The notes beneath the pieces are model-generated. The model had not been told where the DNA came from. It made no database searches and saw only the letters and a program-made list of their open reading frames with translations. DNA of 34,223 nucleotides from Thiobacillus sp. UBA2597 (GTDB lineage Bacteria; Pseudomonadota; Gammaproteobacteria; Burkholderiales; Thiobacillaceae), in NCBI GenBank assembly GCA_002339725.1, contig DDKN01000082.1, positions 1 to 34,223 on the forward strand, given 5' to 3'. Each line of letters opens with the position of its first letter. The first letter of the stretch is position 1. This document shows positions 7,188-14,874 of this stretch, in pieces. A program made the position numbers and the translations under genes.

Positions 7188-8654
7188 ATGACCGACCCCC
7201 TGCTCATCGCCAAACACGGCGACCACGAAATCCACCTGCTGCCGCAGATGGCCAACCGACACGGCCTGATCACCGGTGCCACCGGCACCGGCAAGACCGT
7301 CACCCTGCAGACCCTGGCGGAAGGCTTCAGCCGCATCGGCACCCCGGTATTCATGGCCGACGTGAAGGGCGACCTCTCGGGCGTGGCCAAGCCGGGCGCC
7401 ACCGGCAAGGCGGCCGAGCGGGCCCGGCAATTGAATCTCGCCGACTATGGCGCCGAGGCCTTCCCCGTGGTGTTCTGGGATGTCTGGGGCGAGCAGGGCC
7501 ACCCGATCCGCGCCACCGTGTCCGACATGGGGCCGTTGCTGCTCGCGCGCATGCTCAATCTCAACGAGACCCAGGAAGGCGTCTTGAACCTGGTGTTCAA
7601 GATCGCCGACGATCAGGGCCTGTTGCTGCTCGACCTCAAGGACCTGCGCGCCATGCTGCAATACGTGGGCGAGCGGGCCAAGGAATTCACCACGGAATAC
7701 GGCAACCTCTCGGCCGCCAGCATCGGCGCCATCCAGCGCGGCCTGCTCGCCCTGGAGAGCCAGGGCGGCGACCGCCTGTTCGGCGAGCCCATGCTCGACA
7801 TCGCCGACCTGATGCAGACCGACGACAAGGGGCGCGGCGTCATCAACCTCCTGGCCGCCGACCGCCTGATGCAGTCGCCCAAGGCCTACGGCACCCTGCT
7901 CCTGTGGCTCTTGGCCGAGCTGTTCGAGAACCTGCCCGAGGCGGGCGACCTGGCAAAACCCAAGCTGGTGTTCTTCTTCGACGAGGCGCATCTTTTGTTC
8001 AAGGATGCACCGCCGGCCCTGCTCGACAAGATCGAGCTGGTGGTGCGGCTGATCCGGTCCAAGGGCGTCGGCGTCTATTTCGTGACGCAAAATCCGGCCG
8101 ACATTCCCGAGCGCATCGCCGGCCAGCTCGGCAACCGGGTGCAGCACGCCCTGCGCGCCTTCACCCCCAAGGATCAGAAGGCCTTGCGCGCCGCGGCCGA
8201 GACCCTGCGCGACAACGTGAAGCTCGACGAAGCGGCGGCCATCGCCGAGCTCGGCGTCGGCGAGGCCCTGGTCTCCTGCCTCGATGCCAAGGGCCAGCCC
8301 AGCGTGGTCGAGCGCGCCCTGATCGTGCCGCCGCGCGGCCAGATCGGGCCGCTGAGCGAGGCCGAGCGTGCCGCGCTGATCCAGGGTTCGGTGCTCTACG
8401 GCCACTACGAAAAGGCGGTGGATCGCGCATCGGCCTACGAGATGCTCAAGGCGCGGACCGAACAGGCCGCAGCGCAAGCCGAAACCGCACCGCCCGCGGG
8501 CAAGTCCGCGCGCGCCCCAGGCAGCACCCCGGGCAGCGGCCGCCAGGGCGTGGCCGAGGCCCTGGTCAAGAGCGCCGCCCGCGCCATCGGCAGCCAGCTC
8601 GGCCGCGCCATCATCCGCGGCGTGCTGGGCTCGCTTTTGGGCGGCAGACGCTGA
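7188..8654 (+). CDS. HerA-like/DUF853 ATPase (YjgR family)
   Basis: This 488-residue P-loop ATPase has Walker A GATGTGKT at residues 30-37, Walker B with D265-E266 (VFFFDEAHLL), and a sensor-like FVTQNPADIP at about 298-307. This layout matches the DUF853 / YjgR family, related to the HerA-FtsK ATPases. The cellular function is unknown; a nucleic-acid or protein translocase is possible. After about residue 420 there is a low-complexity Ala/Pro/Gly linker, then an amphipathic tail (ALVKSAARAIGSQLGRAIIR). The ATG at 7188 has a TTGGAG site and lies 16 bp after the LysR stop; the open frame extends upstream only as an overlap with LysR. Confidence 0.92.
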   Translation: MTDPLLIAKHGDHEIHLLPQMANRHGLITGATGTGKTVTLQTLAEGFSRIGTPVFMADVKGDLSGVAKPGATGKAAERARQLNLADYGAEAFPVVFWDVWGEQGHPIRATVSDMGPLLLARMLNLNETQEGVLNLVFKIADDQGLLLLDLKDLRAMLQYVGERAKEFTTEYGNLSAASIGAIQRGLLALESQGGDRLFGEPMLDIADLMQTDDKGRGVINLLAADRLMQSPKAYGTLLLWLLAELFENLPEAGDLAKPKLVFFFDEAHLLFKDAPPALLDKIELVVRLIRSKGVGVYFVTQNPADIPERIAGQLGNRVQHALRAFTPKDQKALRAAAETLRDNVKLDEAAAIAELGVGEALVSCLDAKGQPSVVERALIVPPRGQIGPLSEAERAALIQGSVLYGHYEKAVDRASAYEMLKARTEQAAAQAETAPPAGKSARAPGSTPGSGRQGVAEALVKSAARAIGSQLGRAIIRGVLGSLLGGRR

Positions 8655-8660
8655 ACCCGC

Positions 8661-8696
8661 CCTCACCCCTGCCCTCTCCCGCGCTGCGGGAGAGGG
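8661..8696. repeat. REP-like hairpin
   Basis: Immediately downstream of the DUF853 gene is a stem of 11 bp (8672-8682 pairing with 8686-8696, CCCTCTCCCGC with GCGGGAGAGGG, loop of 3). It is preceded by a C-rich CCTCACCCCTG lead. This is the look of a dispersed palindromic element common in beta- and gammaproteobacteria. With no T-tract behind it, it is not a classical Rho-independent terminator, though it may stabilise a 3' end. Confidence 0.6.
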
Positions 8697-8741
8697 GGAC
8701 GCAGTCAACGCTACGCGTTGTTTTACATAGATGAAAACACC

Positions 8742-9356
8742 ATGATCGACTTCGACAGCAAGGCCCGCCGCTGGGACAGCAACCCCGTCTTCGTCGAGCG
8801 TGCCCGCAAGATCGCCGAGGCCATTCGCCGGCGGGTCGCGCTCGACCGCACCATGCGCGCCCTCGACTATGGCTGCGGCACCGGCTTATTGAGTTTTCCG
8901 CTCAAGGAGGCGCTGGGCCACATCACCCTGAAGGACAGCTCAGCCGGCATGCTGGAGGTGCTGCGGGAGAAGATCGCCGCGCAGAACGTGAGCAACATGA
9001 CGGTGCGCCAGGCCGACCTCACCGCCGAGCCGCTGCCCGAGGAGCGTTACGACCTGATCTACAGCGCCATGACCCTGCACCACATCCCGGACACGGCCAA
9101 GATCCTGCGGGTCTTCCACGACCTGCTCAATCCGGGCGGCCACCTGTGCATCGCCGACCTGGATCAGGAGGACGGCTCTTTCCACGGCCCCGAGATCGAG
9201 GTGCACCACGGCTTCGACCGCACCGCCCTGGCCGGCCAGCTGGAGCAGGCCGGCTTTGCCGACATCCGCTTCGATACCGTGTTCGAGATCGTCAAGGAAA
9301 GCGAGACGGGCAGCCGGGCCTACCCGGTGTTTCTGCTGACGGCGCGCCGGCCTTAG
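8742..9356 (+). CDS. Class I SAM-dependent methyltransferase
   Basis: The protein has 204 residues with a Rossmann-like methyltransferase fold. Motif I is DYGCGTG (42-48), an acidic residue after strand 2 (KDSSAGM) follows, then a YDLIYSAMTLHHIPD segment (about 103-117) and LLNPGGHLCIADLD (128-141). These are standard for small-molecule methyltransferases of the Methyltransf_11/25 type; the substrate is unknown. I prefer the ATG at 8742. An in-frame TTG at 8718 would add eight residues but lies close to the upstream hairpin. Its stop overlaps the stop of the convergent cardiolipin synthase gene by 4 bp. Confidence 0.9.
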   Translation: MIDFDSKARRWDSNPVFVERARKIAEAIRRRVALDRTMRALDYGCGTGLLSFPLKEALGHITLKDSSAGMLEVLREKIAAQNVSNMTVRQADLTAEPLPEERYDLIYSAMTLHHIPDTAKILRVFHDLLNPGGHLCIADLDQEDGSFHGPEIEVHHGFDRTALAGQLEQAGFADIRFDTVFEIVKESETGSRAYPVFLLTARRP

Positions 9357-10555
9357 GCAGACAGCGCCTTGGCGCGCCGGCGCTGGCGCCGCCCGCCCGC
9401 CTCGAAGCGCTGGGCATAGCCCAGCCAGCCCATGAGCAGGCGCACCAAGCCAAGGCTGGCGCTGTGCAGCCAGCGGACATACCAGGGCAGCCGGCGCCAG
9501 TGGCTGCGATGCACCTGATGCGCCCCCTCGGCCATGGCCCGGCGCAGGCTGGCGCCCAGTTCGGCGGCAAAGCCCGCATCGTGCACCACCACATTGGCCT
9601 CGCGCGCGAGCAGCAGGCTGAACGGGTCGATGTTGCTGGAGCCGACCGTGGCCCAGCGACCGTCGATCACCGCGGCCTTGGCATGCATGTAGCTGCGCTG
9701 GTATTCGAAGATCTCGATGCCCTGCTCCAGAAACTGCCGGTACAGGGCGCGCGTGGCATAGTGCTGCAGGCGATATTCCACCCGCCCCTGCAGCAGGAGC
9801 GTCACTTTCACGCCACGCCGGGCCGCATCGAGCAGGGCGTGCCGGAAGCGCCGGCCGGGCAGGAAATAGGCATTGGCGATGATGATTTCCTGACGGGCAT
9901 GGCCGATGGCCCAGAGATAGGACTGCTCGATCCGGCGCCGATTGCGCAGGTTGTCGCGCACCAGGAACTCCGCGCGCTGGTTGCCGACCCTGGCCGGCCG
10001 CGGCGTGAGCCATGCCTCCTGCAGCGCGCGCACGCGCAGGCGGCTCCATTGCACCAACTGCCAGAGGTGACGGGCGGCGTGATGCACCTTCGCCACGAGC
10101 GGGCCCTCCACCTGAACCGCGTAGTCGTAACGCGGCGCGGTCATGCCCGGGCCGTGCAGGTCGTCGATGATGTTGATGCCGCCGACGAAGGCGAGGCGGG
10201 CATCGACCACCGCCAGCTTGCGGTGCATGCGCCGCAGCCGATGCCGGCGCAGCTTGAACAGCGCCAGCTCGGGCCGATAGAACAGCAGCTCCACCCCGGC
10301 CGCGCGCCATAGCGCCCGGATGGCCTCGGGCAAATTGCGCGCGCCGAAACCGTCGAGCAGCACCCGTACCTTCGCCCCGCGCCGGGCGGCCTGTGCCAGC
10401 GCCTCGGCCACGGCCTGGCCGGTCGCATCGGCCTCGAAGATGTAGCTTTCCAGATGGACCTCCCGCTCGGCCGCGGCAATGGCGTCGAGCAGGGCGGGGA
10501 AGTACTGGCCACCGTTCTCCAGCAGGGTGATGCGGTTGCCGCCGATGCGCCGCAT
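9353..10555 (-). CDS. clsB: Cardiolipin synthase B-like phospholipase D-family protein
   Basis: The protein has about 400 residues with two HKD motifs: H111-K113-D118 (HRKLAVVDARLAFVGG) and H291-K293-D298 (HAKAAVIDGRWATVGSSN). This is the bacterial cardiolipin synthase / phospholipase D layout. There are no N-terminal membrane helices, which fits ClsB rather than ClsA. ClsB makes cardiolipin or phosphatidylglycerol by transferring a phosphatidyl group at the inner membrane. In E. coli clsB (ybhO) sits beside ybhP, exactly as here. The ATG at 10555 follows the ybhP stop by one base (TGAGATG), suggesting coupling; a TTG at 10567 is an alternative start. Confidence 0.93.
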   Translation of the reverse strand: MRRIGGNRITLLENGGQYFPALLDAIAAAEREVHLESYIFEADATGQAVAEALAQAARRGAKVRVLLDGFGARNLPEAIRALWRAAGVELLFYRPELALFKLRRHRLRRMHRKLAVVDARLAFVGGINIIDDLHGPGMTAPRYDYAVQVEGPLVAKVHHAARHLWQLVQWSRLRVRALQEAWLTPRPARVGNQRAEFLVRDNLRNRRRIEQSYLWAIGHARQEIIIANAYFLPGRRFRHALLDAARRGVKVTLLLQGRVEYRLQHYATRALYRQFLEQGIEIFEYQRSYMHAKAAVIDGRWATVGSSNIDPFSLLLAREANVVVHDAGFAAELGASLRRAMAEGAHQVHRSHWRRLPWYVRWLHSASLGLVRLLMGWLGYAQRFEAGGRRQRRRAKALSA

Positions 10556-10556
10556 C

Positions 10557-11336
10557 TCAAGCGGCAACGGGCACCGGCCGCGATGGCACCGGTCGCAATT
10601 GCGCGGTCAGCGGGGCATGATCGGACAGCCGGCGCCAGCGGCTGCCGTGCAGGACCTGGGCCGCTTCGACCTCGAAGCCGCGCACGTAGATGCGGTCGAG
10701 CGTGAACAGCGGAAAGGCGGCCGGAAAGCTGCGCGCCGGTCGGCCATGCGTCACCTCGAACACCTCCTTGAGCTGCAGTTCATGCGCCAGATAGCGGGCC
10801 GCGCGCTGGCGCCAGTCGTTGAAGTCGCCGGCGATGATCAGCGGCGCATCGTCCGGCACCAGGGCATGGATGCGTTCGGACACGATGCGCAGCTGCTTGC
10901 GCCGGCCTGCTTCGGTCAGGGCCAGGTGCAGGCAGATGGCATGCAGGGGCTGCCGGTAACCGGGCACGGCGATCTCGCAGTGCAACAGGCCGCGGCTTTC
11001 GAAGACGTGGGCGGAGATGTCGAGGTTGTCCCAGCGCAGGATGGGATAGCGCGAAAGGATGGCGTTGCCGTGATGGCCGTGGTCGTAGACCGCGTTCTTG
11101 CCGTAGGCGTATTCGGGCCAGATCTGGTCGGCGAGGAATTCATATTGCGGCTCGACCGGCCAGGTCTCGAACCGGCCGGCGTGCAGGGCGTGCTCGCCCA
11201 CCACCTCCTGCAGGAACACCAGGTCGACGTTGAGGCTGGCCAGACGGTCGCGCAGTTCGTGCACGACCATGCGGCCGTTGAAGAAGGACAGTCCCTTGTG
11301 GATGTTGTAGGAGGCGACGCGCAGCGGCTGGTTCAT
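10557..11336 (-). CDS. Endonuclease/exonuclease/phosphatase family protein (YbhP-like)
   Basis: The product has 259 residues and belongs to the EEP superfamily of metal-dependent phosphoesterases. Conserved positions are visible: SYNIHKG (9-15), the metal-binding E44 in LQEVVGE, AGDFND (169-174), LDRIY (213-217) and the terminal SDHAPL (238-243). The close link to clsB mirrors the E. coli ybhP-ybhO pair, so a role in phospholipid metabolism is more likely than DNA cleavage; that is inference. The predicted protein has no signal peptide. It starts 26 bp after the lipoprotein gene. Confidence 0.92.
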   Translation of the reverse strand: MNQPLRVASYNIHKGLSFFNGRMVVHELRDRLASLNVDLVFLQEVVGEHALHAGRFETWPVEPQYEFLADQIWPEYAYGKNAVYDHGHHGNAILSRYPILRWDNLDISAHVFESRGLLHCEIAVPGYRQPLHAICLHLALTEAGRRKQLRIVSERIHALVPDDAPLIIAGDFNDWRQRAARYLAHELQLKEVFEVTHGRPARSFPAAFPLFTLDRIYVRGFEVEAAQVLHGSRWRRLSDHAPLTAQLRPVPSRPVPVAA

Positions 11337-11362
11337 GCGCCCATTTTACGCCGAGCCGGCGG

Positions 11363-11851
11363 CTAGTGTTTGGCGGCCGCCTCTTTGGCCAGGTCCGGCT
11401 TCAGCTTGGGTCGGATGTCCTTGCCCGCCTCGGCTGCTGACTCGGTCTTGGTTTCCTTGCCAGTCGTTTTGCCGGTCTCCTTGGTCGTCTCCTTGGCCGT
11501 CTCCTTGGCCGTCTCCTTGGTGCTTTCCGGCTCATGGCTGGCCGCACCCTGGGCGGGCAAGGGCTTGCCGTGCTCATCGAGCTCGGGCGGCTGGGCCTCC
11601 ATCTTGCGCTCGGCCATGTATTCGTTCATTTCGCGCCAACCGGCGTAGATCGCCGCACGCGGATAGCCGGGGTTGAGGTTGTAGCAGTCCTCGAGACCGC
11701 GCCCCGACAGCCGGCAGGAGGCACCGATCGCCTTGGCCTCGGCCTCGACCTTGACCGGATCCTTGATCCCCATGCGGTCCTTGATGACGTCGCAACCGGC
11801 GAGCAGGAAGGGGATCAGCAACAGGCAGGCGATTCGCATCATGGCAGTCAT
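11363..11851 (-). CDS. Small lipoprotein of unknown function with KETA-type repeats
   Basis: This 162-residue protein has a lipoprotein signal peptide with lipobox LLAGC, lipidated cysteine near C20. The middle region (about 30-90, with CRLSGRGLEDCYNLNPGYP and AGWREMNEYMAER) may form a small fold with two cysteines. The C-terminal part is hydrophilic with K-E-T-A/T repeats of four residues and looks unstructured. I do not recognise a functional family. In-frame alternative starts lie at residues 4 and 5. A TATAGT hexamer (11891-11896, minus strand) could be a -10 box. It is probably exported and anchored to a membrane. Confidence 0.75.
   Translation of the reverse strand: MTAMMRIACLLLIPFLLAGCDVIKDRMGIKDPVKVEAEAKAIGASCRLSGRGLEDCYNLNPGYPRAAIYAGWREMNEYMAERKMEAQPPELDEHGKPLPAQGAASHEPESTKETAKETAKETTKETGKTTGKETKTESAAEAGKDIRPKLKPDLAKEAAAKH
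11475..11522. repeat. Four 12-bp tandem repeats in the lipoprotein gene
   Basis: Four adjacent 12-mers with the consensus GTCTCCTTGGYC occur on the plus strand, in frame with the lipoprotein gene on the minus strand, where each encodes Lys-Glu-Thr-Ala/Thr. A unit whose length is a multiple of three can gain or lose copies without breaking the frame. Confidence 0.8.
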
Positions 11852-11915
11852 TGGCGCTCGGATGATTGGTTATCGGTGATTCCCGCCGAAACTATAACGC
11901 GAAAGCCGTGCCGAA

Positions 11916-12425
11916 TCAGTCCTCGGCGAGCGCCGCACGATAGGCCTGGCAGGCGCTGTCGCTGAAACAGACGAAGATCACCTCGTCCAAGCCGGGATGC
12001 TCGCCGCACCAGGCGCGCACCGTATCGACCGCGATGCGCGCGGCTTGAGCGAGCGGATAACCATAGACCCCGCAACTGATCGCCGGGAAGGCCAGCCGTT
12101 TCGCGCCGTGTGCCGCGGCCAGGGTGAGGCTGGCGCGGTAGCAACTGGCCAGCTGTTCGGCCTCGCCCTGCCCGCCGCCGCGCCAGACCGGACCGACGGT
12201 GTGGACGATCCAGCGGGCCGGCAGGCGAAAACCGGGGGTGATGCGCGCCTGCCCGGTCGGGCAGCCGCCCAGGGTGCGGCAGCAGGCCAAAAGCTCGGGG
12301 CCTGCCGCGCGATGGATGGCGCCGTCCACCCCACCGCCGCCAAGCAGGCTTTCGTTGGCGGCATTGACGATGGCGTCCACTTCAAGCGTGGTGATGTCGC
12401 CTTGCCAAACGGTCAAGCGTGTCAC
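11916..12425 (-). CDS. Macrodomain protein, YmdB-type O-acetyl-ADP-ribose deacetylase
   Basis: The product is 169 residues and is a single macrodomain. Conserved motifs are NAAN (21-24, with N24 as the catalytic Asn position), GGGGVDGAIH (29-38, with D34 matching the catalytic Asp of YmdB) and ISCGVYGYP (117-125). These proteins hydrolyse O-acetyl-ADP-ribose or remove ADP-ribose from proteins. I chose the GTG at 12425 because GGAGG lies 5 nt upstream; a longer frame upstream would run into the inverted repeat. It lies downstream of nudB, 57 bp away and separated by that repeat. Confidence 0.93.
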   Translation of the reverse strand: MTRLTVWQGDITTLEVDAIVNAANESLLGGGGVDGAIHRAAGPELLACCRTLGGCPTGQARITPGFRLPARWIVHTVGPVWRGGGQGEAEQLASCYRASLTLAAAHGAKRLAFPAISCGVYGYPLAQAARIAVDTVRAWCGEHPGLDEVIFVCFSDSACQAYRAALAED

Positions 12426-12449
12426 ACAGGCCTCCAGACAAAATCCTTC

Positions 12450-12521
12450 AACCGCAAAGGCGCACAGGGCGCAGCGCAAAAACTATTGGCCGTCTTTTGC
12501 GTCCTTTGCGCCTTTGCGGTT
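12450..12521. repeat. Dispersed-type inverted repeat overlapping the 3' end of nudB
   Basis: Perfect 15-bp arms AACCGCAAAGGCGCA (12450-12464) and TGCGCCTTTGCGGTT (12507-12521) flank a further imperfectly paired stretch, giving a 72-bp palindromic unit. Sequences of this type (CTTTGCGTCCTTTGCGCC...) recur in many proteobacterial genomes. The right arm lies inside nudB and encodes its last residues plus the stop, so the element was probably inserted at the end of that gene. Confidence 0.75.
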
Positions 12522-12959
12522 CATCCCATTGTCCCCCAGCCGGCGGATCGCCGCGGCATTGCTCGGCGAAAAGCATTGCTCGGCCGCTTCGCGCCAGGGC
12601 AGCCACTGGTAGCTCAGGTGCTCGCGCGGCGCGAGCGTGACCGGCAGCGGCTTTGGCACCAAGAGGCCGAAGACGTGCTCGGTGTTGTGCGTGGTGCCCG
12701 GCGGGTAACGGTGCCGGTAGCAGTCGTAGATCTCGTAGACGGTGTGATAGCCCCAGTCGCTCAGGACGAAGTCGGCCGCATCAAGGCCGGTCTCCTCGCG
12801 CAGCTCGCGGATCGCGGTCTGCTCCAGGGTCTCGCCGGCATCCTGGCTGCCGGTGACCGACTGCCACCAGCCCGGGTGGTCGGCCCGCTCCAGGAGCAGC
12901 ACCTGCCGATCCGGGGTGTGGATCACCACCAGGACGGAAACGGGGATCTTGTAAGGCAT
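12483..12959 (-). CDS. nudB: Dihydroneopterin triphosphate diphosphatase (NUDIX)
   Basis: The protein has 158 residues with a complete Nudix box at 37-59 (G37, E43, R51-E52, E55-E56, G58). The N-terminus MPYKIPVSVLVVI and the WWQSVTGS and YPPGTTHNTEHVF stretches closely match E. coli NudB, which removes pyrophosphate from dihydroneopterin triphosphate in folate synthesis. The gene lies just downstream of aspS, a frequent betaproteobacterial order. The final residues NRKGAKDAKDGQ (147-158) come from a dispersed-type inverted repeat and are not part of the normal fold. No strong ribosome-binding site is seen. Confidence 0.93.
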   Translation of the reverse strand: MPYKIPVSVLVVIHTPDRQVLLLERADHPGWWQSVTGSQDAGETLEQTAIRELREETGLDAADFVLSDWGYHTVYEIYDCYRHRYPPGTTHNTEHVFGLLVPKPLPVTLAPREHLSYQWLPWREAAEQCFSPSNAAAIRRLGDNGMNRKGAKDAKDGQ

Positions 12960-13011
12960 GCGGCGATTGTTTCAGGCGACGGCTGGCCGGACAAGGTTGC
13001 GCCTGACCAGC

Positions 13012-13037
13012 AAAGGGCGGCCGGGCCGCCCTTTTTT
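13012..13037 (-). terminator. Putative terminator after aspS (bidirectional look)
   Basis: A GC-rich stem (AAAGGGCGGCC at 13012-13022 pairing with GGCCGCCCTTT at 13024-13034, so the real loop is a few bases) lies between aspS and nudB. Its T-tract is stronger on the plus strand (13032-13037), where no gene ends; on the minus strand only three T residues follow. It most likely stops or attenuates transcription leaving aspS. Confidence 0.6.
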
Positions 13038-13053
13038 CCATGCCAGCCGGCGC

Positions 13054-14853
13054 TCAGGCTTTGACGGCCCCGGCCGCGGCCACCGGGTTGCGCAGGCGGA
13101 TGTGCAGCTCGCGCAGCTGCTTTTCGTCGACCACGTTGGGCGCCTGGGTCATCAGGCAGTTGGCGCGCTGGGTCTTGGGGAAGGCGATGACGTCGCGGAT
13201 GGATTCGGCGCCGGTCATCAGCGCGACCAGACGATCCAGACCGAAGGCGAGTCCCCCGTGCGGCGGGGCGCCGAACTTGAGGGCGTCGAGCAGGAAGCCG
13301 AACTTCTCGCGCCGCTCGGCCTCGCCGATGTTGAGCGCGGCGAACACCTTCTCCTGCACGTCTTCACGGTGGATGCGGATGGAGCCGCCGCCCACCTCCC
13401 AGCCGTTGAGCACCATGTCATAGGCCTTGGACAGGGCACGGCCCGGGTCGCCGGCAAGCCACTCCTCGTGACCGTCCTTCGGGCTGGTGAAGGGGTGATG
13501 CAGGGCATCCCAGCGGTTCTCGTCCTCGTTGAACTCGAACATGGGGAAGTCCACCACCCACAGGGGCGCCCAGGCGCGGCCGTCGACATAGCCCTTCTCG
13601 TGGCCCAGTTTCAGGCGCAGCGCGCCCAGGGCGTCGTTGACCACCTTGGCCTTGTCGGCGCCGAAGAAGATGAGGTCGCCGTTCTGCGCCCCGGTGCGTT
13701 CCATGATCGCCTTCAGCGCCGCTTCATGCAGGTTCTTGACGATGGGCGACTGCAGGCCGGTCTCGTTCAGTTGGCCCACGTCGTTGACCTTGATGTAGGC
13801 CAGGCCCTTGGCGCCGTATATCTTGACGAACTCGGTGTAGGCGTCGATCTCGCCCCGGGTGAGCGCCGCGCCCCCGGGCACGCGCAGGGCGGCCACCCGG
13901 CCCTTGGGATCGTTGGCCGGGCCGGAGAAGACCTTGAAGGCCACGTCCTTCACCGCATCGGTCACCTCGGTGATCTCCAGGGTCACGCGCAGGTCCGGCT
14001 TGTCCGAGCCGTATCTCGCCATCGCCTCGGCATAGGGCATGCGCGGGAAGGGATCAGGCAGATCGACATCGATCGCCGCCTTGAAGGTGGCGCGGATCAT
14101 GCCCTCGACCAGGTCCATCACGTCGTTCTCCTCGACGAAGGACATCTCCAGGTCGACCTGGGTGAATTCGGGCTGGCGGTCGGCCCTGAGGTCCTCGTCG
14201 CGGAAGCACTTCACGATCTGGAAGTAGCGGTCGAAGCCGGACACCATCAGAAGCTGCTTGAACAGCTGGGGTGACTGCGGCAAGGCGTAGAACATGCCGT
14301 CGTGCACGCGCGAGGGCACCAGGTAGTCACGCGCGCCCTCGGGTGTGGAGCGGGTGAGCATGGGGGTCTCGACCTCGATGAAGCCGTTGCCGTCGAGGTA
14401 GTCGCGCATCAGCTTGGCCACACGGTAGCGCAGCATCATGTGCTTCTGCATCACCGGCCGGCGCAGGTCGAGGTAGCGGTAGGTCAGGCGCACGTTCTCC
14501 GACAGGTTCTCGTCGTCGAGCAAAAAGGGCGGCGTGGCGCTGGGGTTGAGCACCTCGATCGCCTGGGTCAGCACCTCGATCTCGCCGGTGGGGATGTTCG
14601 GGTTTTCGGTGCCGGCCGGGCGGGCGCGCACGCGGCCCGTCACCTTCAGCACATACTCGGCTCGCACCTCCTCGGCGATTTTGAACGCCTCGGGCGTGTC
14701 GGGATCGATCACCACCTGCACCGTACCTGCGCGGTCGCGCAGGTCGATGAAGATCACACCGCCATGGTCGCGCCGGCGATGGGCCCAGCCGCACAGGGTG
14801 ACGGTCTGATCGATGTAAGCGCGGTTAACCGCGCCGCAATAGCTGCTACGCAT
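13054..14853 (-). CDS. aspS: Aspartate--tRNA ligase (probably Asp/Asn non-discriminating)
   Basis: The protein is 599 residues, a typical bacterial AspRS: an OB-fold anticodon-binding domain (1 to about 105), a class II catalytic core with motif 2 FRDEDLRADR (217-226) and motif 3 GLAFGLDRL (534-542), and an inserted GAD domain between them. It charges tRNA-Asp. H30 (RRRDHGG) and G81 (RPAG) match the two positions described for the non-discriminating enzyme of Pseudomonas aeruginosa, whereas E. coli has other residues there. The enzyme may therefore also make Asp-tRNA-Asn for GatCAB. An AAGGAAA site precedes the ATG, and the gap to DUF502 is 21 bp. Confidence 0.97.
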   Translation of the reverse strand: MRSSYCGAVNRAYIDQTVTLCGWAHRRRDHGGVIFIDLRDRAGTVQVVIDPDTPEAFKIAEEVRAEYVLKVTGRVRARPAGTENPNIPTGEIEVLTQAIEVLNPSATPPFLLDDENLSENVRLTYRYLDLRRPVMQKHMMLRYRVAKLMRDYLDGNGFIEVETPMLTRSTPEGARDYLVPSRVHDGMFYALPQSPQLFKQLLMVSGFDRYFQIVKCFRDEDLRADRQPEFTQVDLEMSFVEENDVMDLVEGMIRATFKAAIDVDLPDPFPRMPYAEAMARYGSDKPDLRVTLEITEVTDAVKDVAFKVFSGPANDPKGRVAALRVPGGAALTRGEIDAYTEFVKIYGAKGLAYIKVNDVGQLNETGLQSPIVKNLHEAALKAIMERTGAQNGDLIFFGADKAKVVNDALGALRLKLGHEKGYVDGRAWAPLWVVDFPMFEFNEDENRWDALHHPFTSPKDGHEEWLAGDPGRALSKAYDMVLNGWEVGGGSIRIHREDVQEKVFAALNIGEAERREKFGFLLDALKFGAPPHGGLAFGLDRLVALMTGAESIRDVIAFPKTQRANCLMTQAPNVVDEKQLRELHIRLRNPVAAAGAVKA

Positions 14854-14874
14854 GCTGCTTTCCTTGGAGTGAAT

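Noticed and set aside
6471..8708. Minus-strand 745-codon open frame opposite the LysR and DUF853 genes
   Set aside because: Same compositional artefact; the plus-strand genes have complete motifs and matched starts.
8655..8741. Possible tRNA or small RNA in the gap
   Set aside because: The gap contains only a REP-like hairpin and a short leader; no cloverleaf-like arrangement is seen here or in other gaps.
13012..13037. Plus-strand terminator-like stem with six T residues
   Set aside because: No plus-strand gene ends here; treated as a bidirectional structure after aspS rather than evidence for a plus-strand gene.
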